A stretch of 35,958 nucleotides of DNA from Bradyrhizobium guangdongense (GCF_006483445.1 NZ_PPPT01000257.1:1-35958); one strand, 5' to 3'; shown: positions 1-8,044, counted from the first letter of the stretch. Made by a program: numbers and translations. Notes: generated by a model not told the origin, from the letters alone.

Positions 1-10
1 CTAACCCACC

Positions 11-721
11 CTACAAGACTAGTGCCCATTCCCCAATGATGCGAAAGCGCGACGCGGCATCATCCTGCCGGAACAGCGCAATCCGGTCGATCGCAAGCGT
101 ATCCAGTCCCAACCCTGCAAACCGCTTCCGCAGCATCTCCACGATCGGCCCGCGACGCTCCGCGTCCAGCCGTCCCGTCAGCGTCATGTGGAAGCGGAAT
201 TCCTCCATCACGTAAGGATAGCCCCAGCGTTCCAGATAATCGCACTGGCGCTCGCTGAGCCTGTCCGGCTTGCGCCGGGCGCGATCTTCGGCCGAGAGCG
301 GCGCGCGGAAGGCGTCGAAGTCGCTGACGCAATCGGCGGCGAGCTGTTGCAGCTCGGCGACCGGCTCGGCGGGAATGACGGCAATGAAGCCGGAGATCGC
401 ATCGACGATGAGACGGATGACCGGGATCGGCCGCTTCTTCCCGGCAAACGCCGCGCACGCCGCCAGCAGCTCTGCTTCGCTTCGACCCGGCGCCAGCGCC
501 ATCGGCGCCTTCAGCGTGGCGTGAAAGCCGTATCTTCTGGGGTCGGACGAGACGTCGCGCCAGTCGGGGGCGACCTGAAGCGCCTCCTTGGGGAACGGGA
601 CTTCATCGCCGGAATGCGCGTCGTAGCCGAGCAGCTCGGCACCGAAGCGGGACAGCGCGGCATCGGCGCCGGCGGCGTAGTAGATCGCGTAGCGGGGAAA
701 ACCTGTCATCACTTTCAGCAT
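11..721 (-). CDS. DUF1045 phosphonate-associated protein (2H phosphoesterase-like)
   Basis: This is a 236-aa protein of the DUF1045 family, which is repeatedly found beside phosphonate genes and is distantly related to 2'-5' RNA ligase/2H phosphoesterases. Two H-x-T-type motifs are visible: FHATLK, near residue 67 of the trimmed protein, and FHMTLTG, near residue 177. This fits a two-histidine catalytic fold acting on a phosphoribosyl cyclic phosphate or similar ester; the exact substrate is unknown. The ATG at 721 is preferred over one 45 bases upstream, because it follows the phnM stop by 7 bases with AAGG just ahead, whereas the upstream start would overlap phnM. It is the last visible gene of the leftward phn unit. 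Its stop lies in a CCCACCCTAC sequence resembling the repeat at the other end of the window. Confidence 0.82.
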   Translation of the reverse strand: MLKVMTGFPRYAIYYAAGADAALSRFGAELLGYDAHSGDEVPFPKEALQVAPDWRDVSSDPRRYGFHATLKAPMALAPGRSEAELLAACAAFAGKKRPIPVIRLIVDAISGFIAVIPAEPVAELQQLAADCVSDFDAFRAPLSAEDRARRKPDRLSERQCDYLERWGYPYVMEEFRFHMTLTGRLDAERRGPIVEMLRKRFAGLGLDTLAIDRIALFRQDDAASRFRIIGEWALVL

Positions 722-728
722 AGCGCCT

Positions 729-1922
729 TTACGCCGCGACGACAGCCTCGCGCGGCGCGGCTGCAACCCCGATCAGCCGCGTTGCGTCGGTGAGGTGCAC
801 GAGCCGGCCGGCCGAGATCACGGCGACCACGCGTGGCCGCAGCGAGATCGCGTCGTCGACCAGAAGGATGTCGGCACGGCGGCCCTCGGCGAGAACGCCG
901 CGGTCGGTGAGGCCGGCCGCGCGTGCCGGACCGTCCGAGATCAGCGACCAGGCTTTTGCGAGCGGCAGCACGCCGTCGGCATCGAGCCTGAAGGCCGCGA
1001 GCAATTGCGCCGGGTAGTAATAATCGGAGGCGAGCACCGAGCAGAGCCCCTTGGCGATCATGTCGGAGGCCTTGGTCCAGCCGGTATGGCTGCCGCCACG
1101 CACCACGTTCGGCGCGCCATAGACGATGGCATCGCCGGCCAGCGCTGCGGCGCGCGCGGTTTCCTCGTTGATGGGAAATTCCGCGATGGCGACGCCCTGC
1201 GTGCGAAACGCCTCGCGCATGGCGGGGCTCTCGTCGTCATGCGAGAGCATCCGGATCTCGGCCGCGCGCGCGGTTTCAGCCAGTCGTGCGATCGAGGCCG
1301 GGACGTCGGCCGCGCGGGCGACGATGCGTCCGACCAACTCGTCGAACGCCGCGCTCGACAAGCCGGTGCGCTCGACCATGCGGCTGCGCTTGTGCGCCTT
1401 CGCCATGTCCGCGACCGTGCCGTTCATGTGGTCGTTGAAGGCGAACAGATCGATCCGGCCCTCGGCCAGCCATTCGCAGATCTCGGCTTCCGCATCGAGA
1501 TTGTAGGTCTCGTGCCGCAGATGGAAGCGGGTGTCGGCGAAGAATTGCGGCCGCAGCCGCTCGATTGCCTCGAGCAGGCGCCGTGCGTTGTCGCCGCTGC
1601 GCAGGCCGGGCTCCCACGACCAGGTCGCGGCGTGAAAGACCGTGGTGATGCCGTTGCTGATCGCCTGCCGGTCGCTGTCGACGAGCGCGACGTCGATCGG
1701 GAAGTCGACGCCGGCGCGCGGCATCATCTGTCGCTCGAAGGCGTCGCCATGGATGTCGACGATACCGGGCATCACCAGCAGGCCGCTCGCGTCGATCGCG
1801 ATCTGTGCGCGGGCGCGGCTACCGCCGATCTCGGCGATGTCCTGGCCTGAGATTGTCAACGACGTCTCGGCAAGCTCCGAACCGATCAGGGCCCGGCCAC
1901 ACTGAAGGAAAATATCGGTCAC
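729..1922 (-). CDS. phnM: PhnM, alpha-D-ribose 1-methylphosphonate 5-triphosphate diphosphatase
   Basis: PhnM is a cytoplasmic amidohydrolase-fold enzyme of the C-P lyase pathway. It releases pyrophosphate from ribose-1-alkylphosphonate 5-triphosphate, making the substrate for PhnJ. At 397 aa it has the usual family length. Visible signatures are the metal-binding DIHGD at about 56-60 followed by FERQMMPR, a central LSHDDES, and ASDYYYP near residue 300 with the conserved aspartate. The start is GTG at 1922; its GTGA overlaps the stop of the upstream transferase by 4 bases, implying translational coupling. The next gene follows by 7 bases. It should be co-regulated with the PHO boxes at 2652-2695. 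No core C-P lyase gene (phnGHIJ) is in view, so the rest of the pathway must lie elsewhere. Confidence 0.93.
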   Translation of the reverse strand: MTDIFLQCGRALIGSELAETSLTISGQDIAEIGGSRARAQIAIDASGLLVMPGIVDIHGDAFERQMMPRAGVDFPIDVALVDSDRQAISNGITTVFHAATWSWEPGLRSGDNARRLLEAIERLRPQFFADTRFHLRHETYNLDAEAEICEWLAEGRIDLFAFNDHMNGTVADMAKAHKRSRMVERTGLSSAAFDELVGRIVARAADVPASIARLAETARAAEIRMLSHDDESPAMREAFRTQGVAIAEFPINEETARAAALAGDAIVYGAPNVVRGGSHTGWTKASDMIAKGLCSVLASDYYYPAQLLAAFRLDADGVLPLAKAWSLISDGPARAAGLTDRGVLAEGRRADILLVDDAISLRPRVVAVISAGRLVHLTDATRLIGVAAAPREAVVAA

Positions 1923-2587
1923 GCGAGGGCGCTTCTCTTGGCTGAGGGAGGCTGGTTGGCGAGGGCCCTTGATTCGTATGTCGCGAGGAAATCTTCAATC
2001 CCGAGCTTGCGAAAATCGGGCAGTGCGCCCCGCAAAGTTTCGTGATCCCAGTCCCACCAGGCGAGCTTTGCCAGCCTGCCGGCGATCTCCTCCGAAAACC
2101 GTCGTCGGACGATGCGGGCTGGATTGCCGGCAACGATGGTGTAGGCCGGCACGTCCTTGGTGACGATGGCGCCGGCCGCGATCACCGCGCCGGTGCCGAT
2201 GTTGCGGCCGGGCAAGACGATCGCGCCATGGCCGATCCAGACGTCGTGGCCGATATGGATGTGATGCTGGCGCCGCCATGCGAAGAAGTCGAGATCGTCG
2301 CTCTCGCCCGGAAAATACGCGCTCGAACGATAGGTGAAATGCGCCTGCGTCGCCCGGTGCATGGGATGATTGCCCGGGTTGATCCGCGTCATCGCCGCGA
2401 TCGAGCAGAACTTTCCGATCGTCGTGTAGGTGATCTGGGCATCGTTCACGACGTAGGAGTAATCGCCCATCGTCACGTCGTGCAGGATGGTGCGTGCGCC
2501 GACTTCGGTATAGGCGCCGAGCGTGGTCTCGTGCAGCCTGGCCGTGGGGTCGATGGTGGGTTGGACTGAGAGCGCTTTGGCGGCCAT
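1919..2587 (-). CDS. Hexapeptide-repeat acyltransferase-like protein of phosphonate operons
   Basis: This is a left-handed beta-helix (LbH) protein with bacterial transferase hexapeptide repeats. It belongs to the subgroup found in phosphonate operons, related to chloramphenicol/virginiamycin-type acetyltransferases. Repeats run from about residue 10 (PTIDPTARLHETTLG) to about 165, with SYVVNDAQITYTTIGKFCSI, NHPMHR and HIGHDVWIGHGAIVLPG conserved. The acceptor is unknown; acetylation of an aminophosphonate is a possibility known from other phn acetyltransferases, not shown here. The longest frame begins at 2674, but that ATG lies inside the PHO-box array. The ATG at 2587 gives an N-terminus like other family members (222 aa). 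ATGs at 2650 and 2632 also exist, and none has a good Shine-Dalgarno. First gene of the leftward unit, overlapping phnM by 4 bases. Confidence 0.85.
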   Translation of the reverse strand: MAAKALSVQPTIDPTARLHETTLGAYTEVGARTILHDVTMGDYSYVVNDAQITYTTIGKFCSIAAMTRINPGNHPMHRATQAHFTYRSSAYFPGESDDLDFFAWRRQHHIHIGHDVWIGHGAIVLPGRNIGTGAVIAAGAIVTKDVPAYTIVAGNPARIVRRRFSEEIAGRLAKLAWWDWDHETLRGALPDFRKLGIEDFLATYESRALANQPPSAKRSALA

Positions 2588-2651
2588 GGGTACGTCCGGA
2601 AGGAGGGCAGGGGGCACGTCTTCGGGAAGCATGATCACTTCGGGAAGCATG

Positions 2652-2695
2652 ATGACAATGTCATGACGATGCAATGACAGTGGATGCAGTGATAG
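2652..2695 (-). promoter_or_regulatory. PHO-box array for the leftward phn operon
   Basis: On the minus strand three 7-base half-sites sit exactly 11 bases apart: CTGTCAT (2680-2674), TCGTCAT (2669-2663) and TTGTCAT (2658-2652). A further CTATCAC lies at 2695-2689. The PhoB consensus is two direct CTGTCAT-like half-sites separated by 4 bases, so the spacing fits exactly and the first half-site is perfect. The array lies 65 bases and more upstream of the preferred transferase start (2587). The inference is PhoB activation under phosphate limitation. The 15-bp unit containing CTRTCAYTGCATC is itself duplicated, which may be how the array grew. Confidence 0.7.
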
Positions 2696-2731
2696 TGGAT
2701 GAGTGCGGGCGAACGCCGCACCGCAACGCCC

Positions 2732-2749
2732 ATGTCACACAATTGTTAA
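2732..2749 (+). promoter_or_regulatory. Weaker PHO-box-like direct repeat ahead of phnC
   Basis: ATGTCAC (2732-2738), four bases, then TTGTTAA (2743-2749) has the 11-base period of a PHO box. It lies 43 bases upstream of the phnC ATG, on the strand and at about the distance expected for PhoB activation. Only five and four of seven positions match the half-site consensus, so this is a weak call supported mainly by context. Confidence 0.4.
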
Positions 2750-2792
2750 CCAGCGGCGTTAGCCGTGGGGCTCGGCTAATCTGGAGCCCTGC

Positions 2793-3602
2793 ATGCTTGT
2801 GGTTGATGGTCTGACGTGTCGCTTCGGCGCCAAAGCCGCGGTTGATAACGCCTCGTTCGAGATCGCGCCCGGTGGCTTCGTTGGCGTGATCGGTCGCTCC
2901 GGCGCCGGCAAGTCGACGTTGTTGCGCGCCATCAATCGCCTGGTGACTCCATCGCAAGGCCAGATCATGTTCGACGGCGTCGACGTCACCGCGCTGCGCG
3001 GCAGGGAGCTGCGGCAGTGGCGCGCTCGCTCCGCCATGATCTTCCAGCAGTTCAACCTCGTCGGCCGTCTCGACGTGCTCACCAATGTGCTCATGGGCCG
3101 CCTCGCCGCAATGCCGGCCTGGCGCTCCCTCTCGCAGGTCTGGCCCGAGCAGGACTGCGCGCTGGCGATGTCGGCGCTCGAGCAGTTCGACATGGCGAGC
3201 CTGGCCGCGCAGCGCGCCGACCAGCTCTCCGGTGGCCAGCAGCAGCGCGTCGCGATCGCGCGCGCGCTGGTGCAGCAGCCCGACATCATTCTCGCCGACG
3301 AGCCGATCGCCTCGCTCGATCCGCGCAACACCAAGATCGTGATGGATGCGCTGCTGCGCATCAACAAGCATTTTGGCATCACCGTGCTCTGCAATCTGCA
3401 TTCGCTGGATCTGGCGCGGACCTATTGCGACCGGTTGATCGGCATGTCCGCAGGCCGCGTCGTATTCGACGGCGCGCCGTCCGCGCTCACCGAACACATC
3501 GCGCGCGAGCTCTACGATCTCGAGGCCAATGAAGTCATGGGCGGCACGCCTATGCCGGTGCCGGAAGGCATCCCCGCGCTCGGGACCGCCGCAGCCGCCT
3601 GA
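2793..3602 (+). CDS. phnC: PhnC, phosphonate/phosphate ABC importer ATPase
   Basis: This 269-aa protein is the nucleotide-binding subunit of the phosphonate (and possibly phosphate) importer; rhizobial homologues are also called PhoC of the PhoCDET system. All ABC motifs are present: Walker A GRSGAGKST at 34-42, Q-loop FQQFN around 84-88, signature LSGGQQQR at 145-152, Walker B IILADEP at 165-171, and the switch histidine in NLHS near 203. The ATG at 2793 has GGAG at 2783-2786. The gene is divergent from the transferase-phnM unit, with PHO-box-like sequences between them. phnD follows after 64 bases and the two permease genes complete the importer. Confidence 0.95.
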   Translation: MLVVDGLTCRFGAKAAVDNASFEIAPGGFVGVIGRSGAGKSTLLRAINRLVTPSQGQIMFDGVDVTALRGRELRQWRARSAMIFQQFNLVGRLDVLTNVLMGRLAAMPAWRSLSQVWPEQDCALAMSALEQFDMASLAAQRADQLSGGQQQRVAIARALVQQPDIILADEPIASLDPRNTKIVMDALLRINKHFGITVLCNLHSLDLARTYCDRLIGMSAGRVVFDGAPSALTEHIARELYDLEANEVMGGTPMPVPEGIPALGTAAAA

Positions 3603-3666
3603 GAGCCGTACGCCACGTGTAAAGAGTTTTTGCGTCAACGCTTCCAACCGAATGAAAGAGGGTATC

Positions 3667-4596
3667 ATGATTACTCGTAGGCTCGTTCTTGCCGGCGCGG
3701 CTGCGCTCGCCTTTGCTGCTCCCGCCTCCGCCGAAGACTGGAAGGCGAAATATCCCGAGATCACCTTCGCGGTGGTCCCGGCCGAAAACGGCTCGGGTGT
3801 CACCGAACGCTGGACGCCGTTCGTGAACTATCTCTCCAAGGAACTCGGCGTGAAGGTCACGTTGCGCGTCGCCAACGACTACGCCGCCGTCATCGAGGGC
3901 CAACGCGCCGGCAACATCCAGATCGCATATTACGGCCCGGCCTCCTTCTCGCGCGCGCGACTGACCGGCGTGAAGACCGACGCGTTCGCGATCGACGTCA
4001 ATTCCGATGGCACGAAGGGTTACTATTCGGTGTTCTACGTGCTGGCGAAATCGCCGTACCAGAAGATCGAAGACCTCAAGGGCAAGAATCTCGGCCTGGT
4101 CGATCCGAACTCGACTTCGGGCAACAACATGCCGCGCTACAAGCTGAACCAGTTGGCCGTAGATCCCGACGCATTCTTCTCCAAGGTCGTTTTCACCGGC
4201 AGCCACGAGAACGCCGTGCTGGCGCTGGCGCAGGGCACGGTCGACGTCGCCGCCAACTGGTGGAACGCGGATGACGATTCGAACCTCACTCGTATGCTCA
4301 ACAAGGGCATGGTGAAGTCGACCGACGGCACGCCGATGAAGAAGGAGGATTTCCGCATCATCGTGAAGTCCGACCTCATCATCAACTCGCCCTACGCCTA
4401 TCTCAGCGACCTGCCGGCCGACATGAAGGCCGCGATCAAGCAGGCCTTCATGGATGCGGCGAAGAAGGATCGCGAAGCCTACGACAAGCTCTCCGACGGC
4501 AAGAACAAGCCTTGGGAGCCGATCGCGAACGAGGACTACAACAAGACGATCGAGCTCATTAAATTCGTCGACAATCTGCGCAAGAAGGGGTCCTGA
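3667..4596 (+). CDS. phnD: PhnD, periplasmic phosphonate-binding protein
   Basis: This 309-aa protein is the solute-binding component of the PhnCDE importer. It begins with a classical signal peptide: basic MITRR, a hydrophobic Leu/Ala stretch, and APASA at about 18-22, with predicted cleavage before EDW. The mature part shows PhnD-family segments such as VVPAENG, FVNYLSKELGVKVTL, IAYYGPAS and DPNSTSGNNMPR, the last in the phosphonate/phosphite-binding region. The frame is open back to 3529, but the ATG at 3667 is chosen because it starts the signal peptide and has AGAGGG just upstream. A strong stem-loop plus T-run follows the stop, consistent with binding protein being made in excess over the permeases. 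Confidence 0.94.
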   Translation: MITRRLVLAGAAALAFAAPASAEDWKAKYPEITFAVVPAENGSGVTERWTPFVNYLSKELGVKVTLRVANDYAAVIEGQRAGNIQIAYYGPASFSRARLTGVKTDAFAIDVNSDGTKGYYSVFYVLAKSPYQKIEDLKGKNLGLVDPNSTSGNNMPRYKLNQLAVDPDAFFSKVVFTGSHENAVLALAQGTVDVAANWWNADDDSNLTRMLNKGMVKSTDGTPMKKEDFRIIVKSDLIINSPYAYLSDLPADMKAAIKQAFMDAAKKDREAYDKLSDGKNKPWEPIANEDYNKTIELIKFVDNLRKKGS

Positions 4597-4618
4597 TCTC
4601 GCTGGGACCACGCACCTG

Positions 4619-4646
4619 GAGCCGGGTCACTTGACCCGGCTCTTTT
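4619..4646 (+). terminator. Intrinsic terminator/attenuator between phnD and phnE
   Basis: A perfect 10-bp stem, GAGCCGGGTC (4619-4628) with GACCCGGCTC (4633-4642), has a 4-base loop and is followed directly by TTTTCTC. It begins 23 bases after the phnD stop and ends before the permease genes. As an intrinsic terminator inside an operon it would act as a partial stop or as a 3'-end stabiliser, giving more phnCD than phnE transcript. Confidence 0.8.
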
Positions 4647-4689
4647 CTCTCGCGGGTTGCTGCCTTTGATCCCATGGCCCTTTGATTCC

Positions 4690-5574
4690 ATGACCATTGC
4701 CGTCTCCATCCTTCCCGAGCAGCAGCTCGCCACGCTGAATGCGGCCTATCGCAAGGCGGTCGCGCGCAAGCGGCTGCGCCTGTCGGTCGGCGCTTTGCTG
4801 TTCGTCGCGGCCTTGCTCGTCGCGGCGATCGGGGCAGAGGTGAATCTGCGGACGCTGTTCACCTATTTCGGAAACTTCATCAGCTATTTCGATCGCATCC
4901 TGACGCTCGATAGCGGCCAGCGCGTCTGGACCGATTTCGGCGAATGGTTCTGGGGATGGCGCAAGTGGCTGCATCTGCTGGGCGAGACGCTGCTGATCAG
5001 CTATGTCGGGACCCTGATCGGCGCGGTCTTCGCCTTCGCGCTGAATTTCCTTGCGGCTGAAAACACCTCGCCGGGGCCCTGGCTGCGCTTCGCGGTGCAG
5101 CGCCTGCTCGAATTCGCCCGCACGGTGCCAGGCATCGTGTTCGCGTTGATCTTCGTCATCGCCTTCGGTCTCGGACCGATGGCCGGCGTGCTCGCCATTG
5201 CCATCCACTCCACCGGCGCGCTCGGAAAACAGTTCGCCGAGTTCGTCGAGAATGCCGACATGAAGCCGGTCGAAGGCGTGCGTTCGACCGGCGCAAGCTG
5301 GCTGTCCTGCATGCGCTTCGCCGTGCTGCCGCAGGTCTCCGCCGGCTATGCCAGCTATGCGTTGCTCCGCTTCGAGATCAACGTCCGTGAGGCGTCGGTG
5401 ATGGGCTTCGTCGGCGCCGGCGGCATCGGCATGGAACTGATCGTCGCCATCCGCAAGTTCTACTATTCCGACGTCAGCGCGATCCTGCTCACCATCATCG
5501 CCACGGTTTTCGTCATCGACATTGCGACCGGTTGGGTGCGCGGACATCTGTTCGGTAAGGAGGCGCGGACATGA
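4690..5574 (+). CDS. phnE: PhnE, phosphonate ABC permease subunit 1
   Basis: This 294-aa inner-membrane permease of the PhnE family would be PhoE-like in rhizobial nomenclature. Several hydrophobic segments are visible, with an early one around 37-57. The ABC permease EAA-type loop reads EFVENADMKPVEGVRSTGAS and then PQVSAGYAS. The glycine-rich MGFVGAGGIGMEL near residue 245 is typical of the family. The start is taken as the ATG at 4690; an in-frame TTG at 4657 is possible, and neither has a clear Shine-Dalgarno. The final ATGA overlaps the start of the second permease, implying coupling and a heterodimeric channel. Reading into this gene must pass the stem-loop after phnD. Confidence 0.92.
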   Translation: MTIAVSILPEQQLATLNAAYRKAVARKRLRLSVGALLFVAALLVAAIGAEVNLRTLFTYFGNFISYFDRILTLDSGQRVWTDFGEWFWGWRKWLHLLGETLLISYVGTLIGAVFAFALNFLAAENTSPGPWLRFAVQRLLEFARTVPGIVFALIFVIAFGLGPMAGVLAIAIHSTGALGKQFAEFVENADMKPVEGVRSTGASWLSCMRFAVLPQVSAGYASYALLRFEINVREASVMGFVGAGGIGMELIVAIRKFYYSDVSAILLTIIATVFVIDIATGWVRGHLFGKEART

Positions 5575-6419
5575 GCCGGCGGCCGCACATCGAGCCGGAA
5601 GAGCTTCGAAAGCGCTATCCGCAAGTCTTCGATCCGCCGATAACCTCGCGGCTGGCGACCCCGGCGATGCTCGCGGCCGCGCTCGCGATCCTGGTGTTCG
5701 GCCTCGTCGATCTGGATTTCTCGGTGTCGCGCCTCATCAACGGCGTCGGGCAACTTGGCTGGATCTCCCTAATGATGCTGCCGCCAGATCCGGGCTCCTC
5801 GCTGCCGATCTATCTGAAGGCGCTGGGCGAAACACTCTCTATCGCGCTGCTCGGCACCACGCTTGCCGCGGTCTTCGCGCTGCCGGTCAGCCTGCTCGCC
5901 GCGCGCAATGTGATTCCGTCAGCCATCTTCCGCTTTCCAGTGCGGCGCTTCCTCGATTCCATCCGCGGTGTCGATACGCTGATCTGGGCGCTGGTCTGGA
6001 TCAATGTCGTCGGCCTCGGCCCGTTCGCCGGCGTGCTCGCGATCGCGGTCGCCGATTTCGGCGCGTTTGGCAAACTGTTTTCCGAGGCGATTGAAGGCGC
6101 CGACCAGAAGCAGGTCGAAGGCATCCGCGCCTCCGGCGGCAGCGCGCTGCACGAGATCCGTTTTGGCCTGATGCCGCAGGTGCTTCCGGTCATCGCCGGC
6201 CAGGTGCTCTACTTCATCGAATCCAACACCCGCTCGGCCACCATCATCGGCATCGTCGGCGCCGGCGGCATCGGCTTGCAGCTCGCCGAGCAGATCCGCG
6301 TGCTGGAATGGCAAAAAGTCTCGTTCCTGATCCTGATGATTTTGGTTGCGGTCGCCGCCATCGACTGGATCTCCGGCAAACTCCGCTTCGCCATCATCGG
6401 CCAGCGCGCCGTGGCGTAG
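5571..6419 (+). CDS. phnE: PhnE, phosphonate ABC permease subunit 2
   Basis: This 282-aa second permease of the importer is paralogous to the preceding one and would be PhoT-like in rhizobial nomenclature. The EAA loop is EAIEGADQKQVEGIRASGGS followed by LMPQVLP, and the family signature IVGAGGIGLQL lies near residue 233. The first 30 residues carry a charged segment (EPEELRKRYP) before the first membrane span. The ATG at 5571 overlaps the preceding stop by 4 bases. It ends 16 bases from the stop of the convergent cupin gene. Two distinct permeases are usual in rhizobial phn/pho importers, whereas E. coli has one PhnE. Confidence 0.92.
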   Translation: MSRRPHIEPEELRKRYPQVFDPPITSRLATPAMLAAALAILVFGLVDLDFSVSRLINGVGQLGWISLMMLPPDPGSSLPIYLKALGETLSIALLGTTLAAVFALPVSLLAARNVIPSAIFRFPVRRFLDSIRGVDTLIWALVWINVVGLGPFAGVLAIAVADFGAFGKLFSEAIEGADQKQVEGIRASGGSALHEIRFGLMPQVLPVIAGQVLYFIESNTRSATIIGIVGAGGIGLQLAEQIRVLEWQKVSFLILMILVAVAAIDWISGKLRFAIIGQRAVA

Positions 6420-6435
6420 GCAACGAGAGCGCGGT

Positions 6436-6921
6436 CTAAAGCGGCTCGCCTGCCTTTGTTGTGAATCGGTAGGCGCCGTCCGGTCCCAGCACCGCGTGCA
6501 TGTCCACATCGGGGTAGACGATCTCGTCGTCCGGCGTGCGGTCGCCGATCACGAGCAGCCTCACGTCACGGTCTGAGCGGTTGACGAACCGGTGCGCGTC
6601 GCCGCTTCCCGCCGGGAAACCGGCGCAAATCCCGGCCGTCAAAACTTGTGCGCCGCGATTGGTTTCCAGAACCACCTCGCCCTCCACCACGAAAATGAAT
6701 TCGTCCTGGCGCGAATGCGCATGACGGAACGAGGATTGTCCGCCCGGTACGATGCGGGTCAGGTTGACGCCAAAATTCGTCAGCCCGGCATGATCGCCGA
6801 GGCGCCGATTGTATCGGGCCTGGTTTGCGGCGCGGTGAACTTCGGGATAGCTGGTGAAATTGCTCTCCGCCACGTCGATCGGGTCGAAGGCGGGAAGCTG
6901 CGGTTTCGATGGTGCTGTCAC
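6436..6921 (-). CDS. Cupin-domain protein
   Basis: This 161-aa protein has a single conserved cupin barrel. A full set of metal-ligand candidates is present: H67 and H69 in FRHAHS, E74 in DEFIF, and H110 in DAHRFVN. The glycine turns PGG and VEGEVVL lie where expected, so it is likely a metal-binding small-molecule enzyme or sensor in the cytoplasm; no substrate can be assigned. It has no DNA-binding domain. The GTG at 6921 is preceded by GAGGAA. It is convergent with phnE, and its 5' end lies 57 bases downstream of the AraC regulator gene on the same strand, so co-transcription with that regulator is possible. Confidence 0.8.
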   Translation of the reverse strand: MTAPSKPQLPAFDPIDVAESNFTSYPEVHRAANQARYNRRLGDHAGLTNFGVNLTRIVPGGQSSFRHAHSRQDEFIFVVEGEVVLETNRGAQVLTAGICAGFPAGSGDAHRFVNRSDRDVRLLVIGDRTPDDEIVYPDVDMHAVLGPDGAYRFTTKAGEPL

Positions 6922-6978
6922 GATGCGTTCCTCAGGTGTTGCGACGCGACGGCGTTCGCCGGCCGCGACAGCTTGGCT

Positions 6979-7869
6979 TTAGAGCTGCGGTCGTCGCGCA
7001 GTATTGGCAGAAATTGCATGTCGCGCGCCGCCGGTCGGTCCGTCACGTGCCGCCCGCGCGAACTGCAGTGGTGTAATGCCGTAGCTGCGCTTGAAGTGCT
7101 TGTTCATGGCGGCCTGGTCGCAGAAACCCGCCGCCAGCGCGCTTTCGGCCAGCGAATGCCCTCGCTTCAAGTGACGGCAGGCGGCATTCATTCTGATATG
7201 GAGGAGATAGGCGTGCGGCGTCACGCCGACGGCACGCTTGAATAGCCCGATCACCTGGAAGCTTGTGAGGCCGGCCGTGCGAGCAAGGTCGTCGAGGCTC
7301 ACATGCTCGGCGTGCCGCTCCCGCATCAATGCGAGCAGACGCTTCATGACTGCGTGGTCGCGCGGCGCGCGCTCGGCCCGTCCGCCGCCCCTGCCATAGC
7401 GGCCGAACAATTTGCCGAAAGCCTCGATGGCGAGTTCATCCGCGAGCAGCTCGTCGTCATCGCGCGCAAGTGCCCGATGCAGCCGGGCGAACCGCGCAAT
7501 CAGGTCAGCATCGCTGATCATGCTCTCCATGAAATAGGGCACGTCGTGGACGCCGAACCGGCGGGCGAGGTCGTCGATCGCACGTTGCGTGAGATAGAAC
7601 GCACGGTAGCGCCAGCGCACACTGTCGCCCATTCGCGCCGACTGGCGCTCCTCGGGGTTGGAAACGAAGATGGTGGAGGCATCGACCTTCCCCGTGACGC
7701 CACTGTTGGCGATTTCGGCGCTTCCGCTCTCCGTCACGGCAATGACGAAGGCGTCATGGGTATGGGGCGCATAGTCGTGACGGCTGAAGTCGGCGTGCAG
7801 CAGGCTGAGCCCGCGTATGAGCCGGCTCTGCCAAAACATCGAGTAGTTTCCGGTGTCCCGGCGCGCCAT
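6979..7869 (-). CDS. AraC-family transcriptional regulator
   Basis: This 296-aa regulator has an N-terminal cupin-like effector domain (DYAPHTHDAFVIAV, residues about 27-40) and a C-terminal AraC/XylS double helix-turn-helix over roughly the last 100 residues. HTH landmarks are LDDLARTAGLTSFQVIGLFK and then ESALAAGFCDQAAMNKHFKR and YGITPLQFAR. The frame is open to 7998, but the ATG at 7869 is chosen for its AAAGGG Shine-Dalgarno and because it gives a normal family N-terminus. It is divergent from the small monooxygenase-fold gene at 8045, a likely target, with 175 bases between them. Effector unknown. Confidence 0.88.
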   Translation of the reverse strand: MARRDTGNYSMFWQSRLIRGLSLLHADFSRHDYAPHTHDAFVIAVTESGSAEIANSGVTGKVDASTIFVSNPEERQSARMGDSVRWRYRAFYLTQRAIDDLARRFGVHDVPYFMESMISDADLIARFARLHRALARDDDELLADELAIEAFGKLFGRYGRGGGRAERAPRDHAVMKRLLALMRERHAEHVSLDDLARTAGLTSFQVIGLFKRAVGVTPHAYLLHIRMNAACRHLKRGHSLAESALAAGFCDQAAMNKHFKRSYGITPLQFARAARDGPTGGARHAISANTARRPQL

Positions 7870-8044
7870 ATCACTGCCCTTTCTCGCATTGTGACGCGCT
7901 CGCCGCGGCACCGGTAGGCAAAATCGGGATGGGAGATCTGCGGCAATTTCAGCCAAGACGATCCGCTGCCGCCCCGCCACCCTGCGCCTGTTGTGCAACC
8001 GGCGGCTAATCGGAAGCCAAACTACTCAAGCATTGGAGAATGAG

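Noticed and set aside
795..1850. Long open frames opposite real genes (for example opposite phnM, the MATE exporter, quiC and the liv genes)
   Set aside because: High-GC genes produce long antisense frames. These have Arg/Ala/Gly-rich or His/Asp-rich composition and no family motifs, while the opposite strand carries recognisable enzymes.
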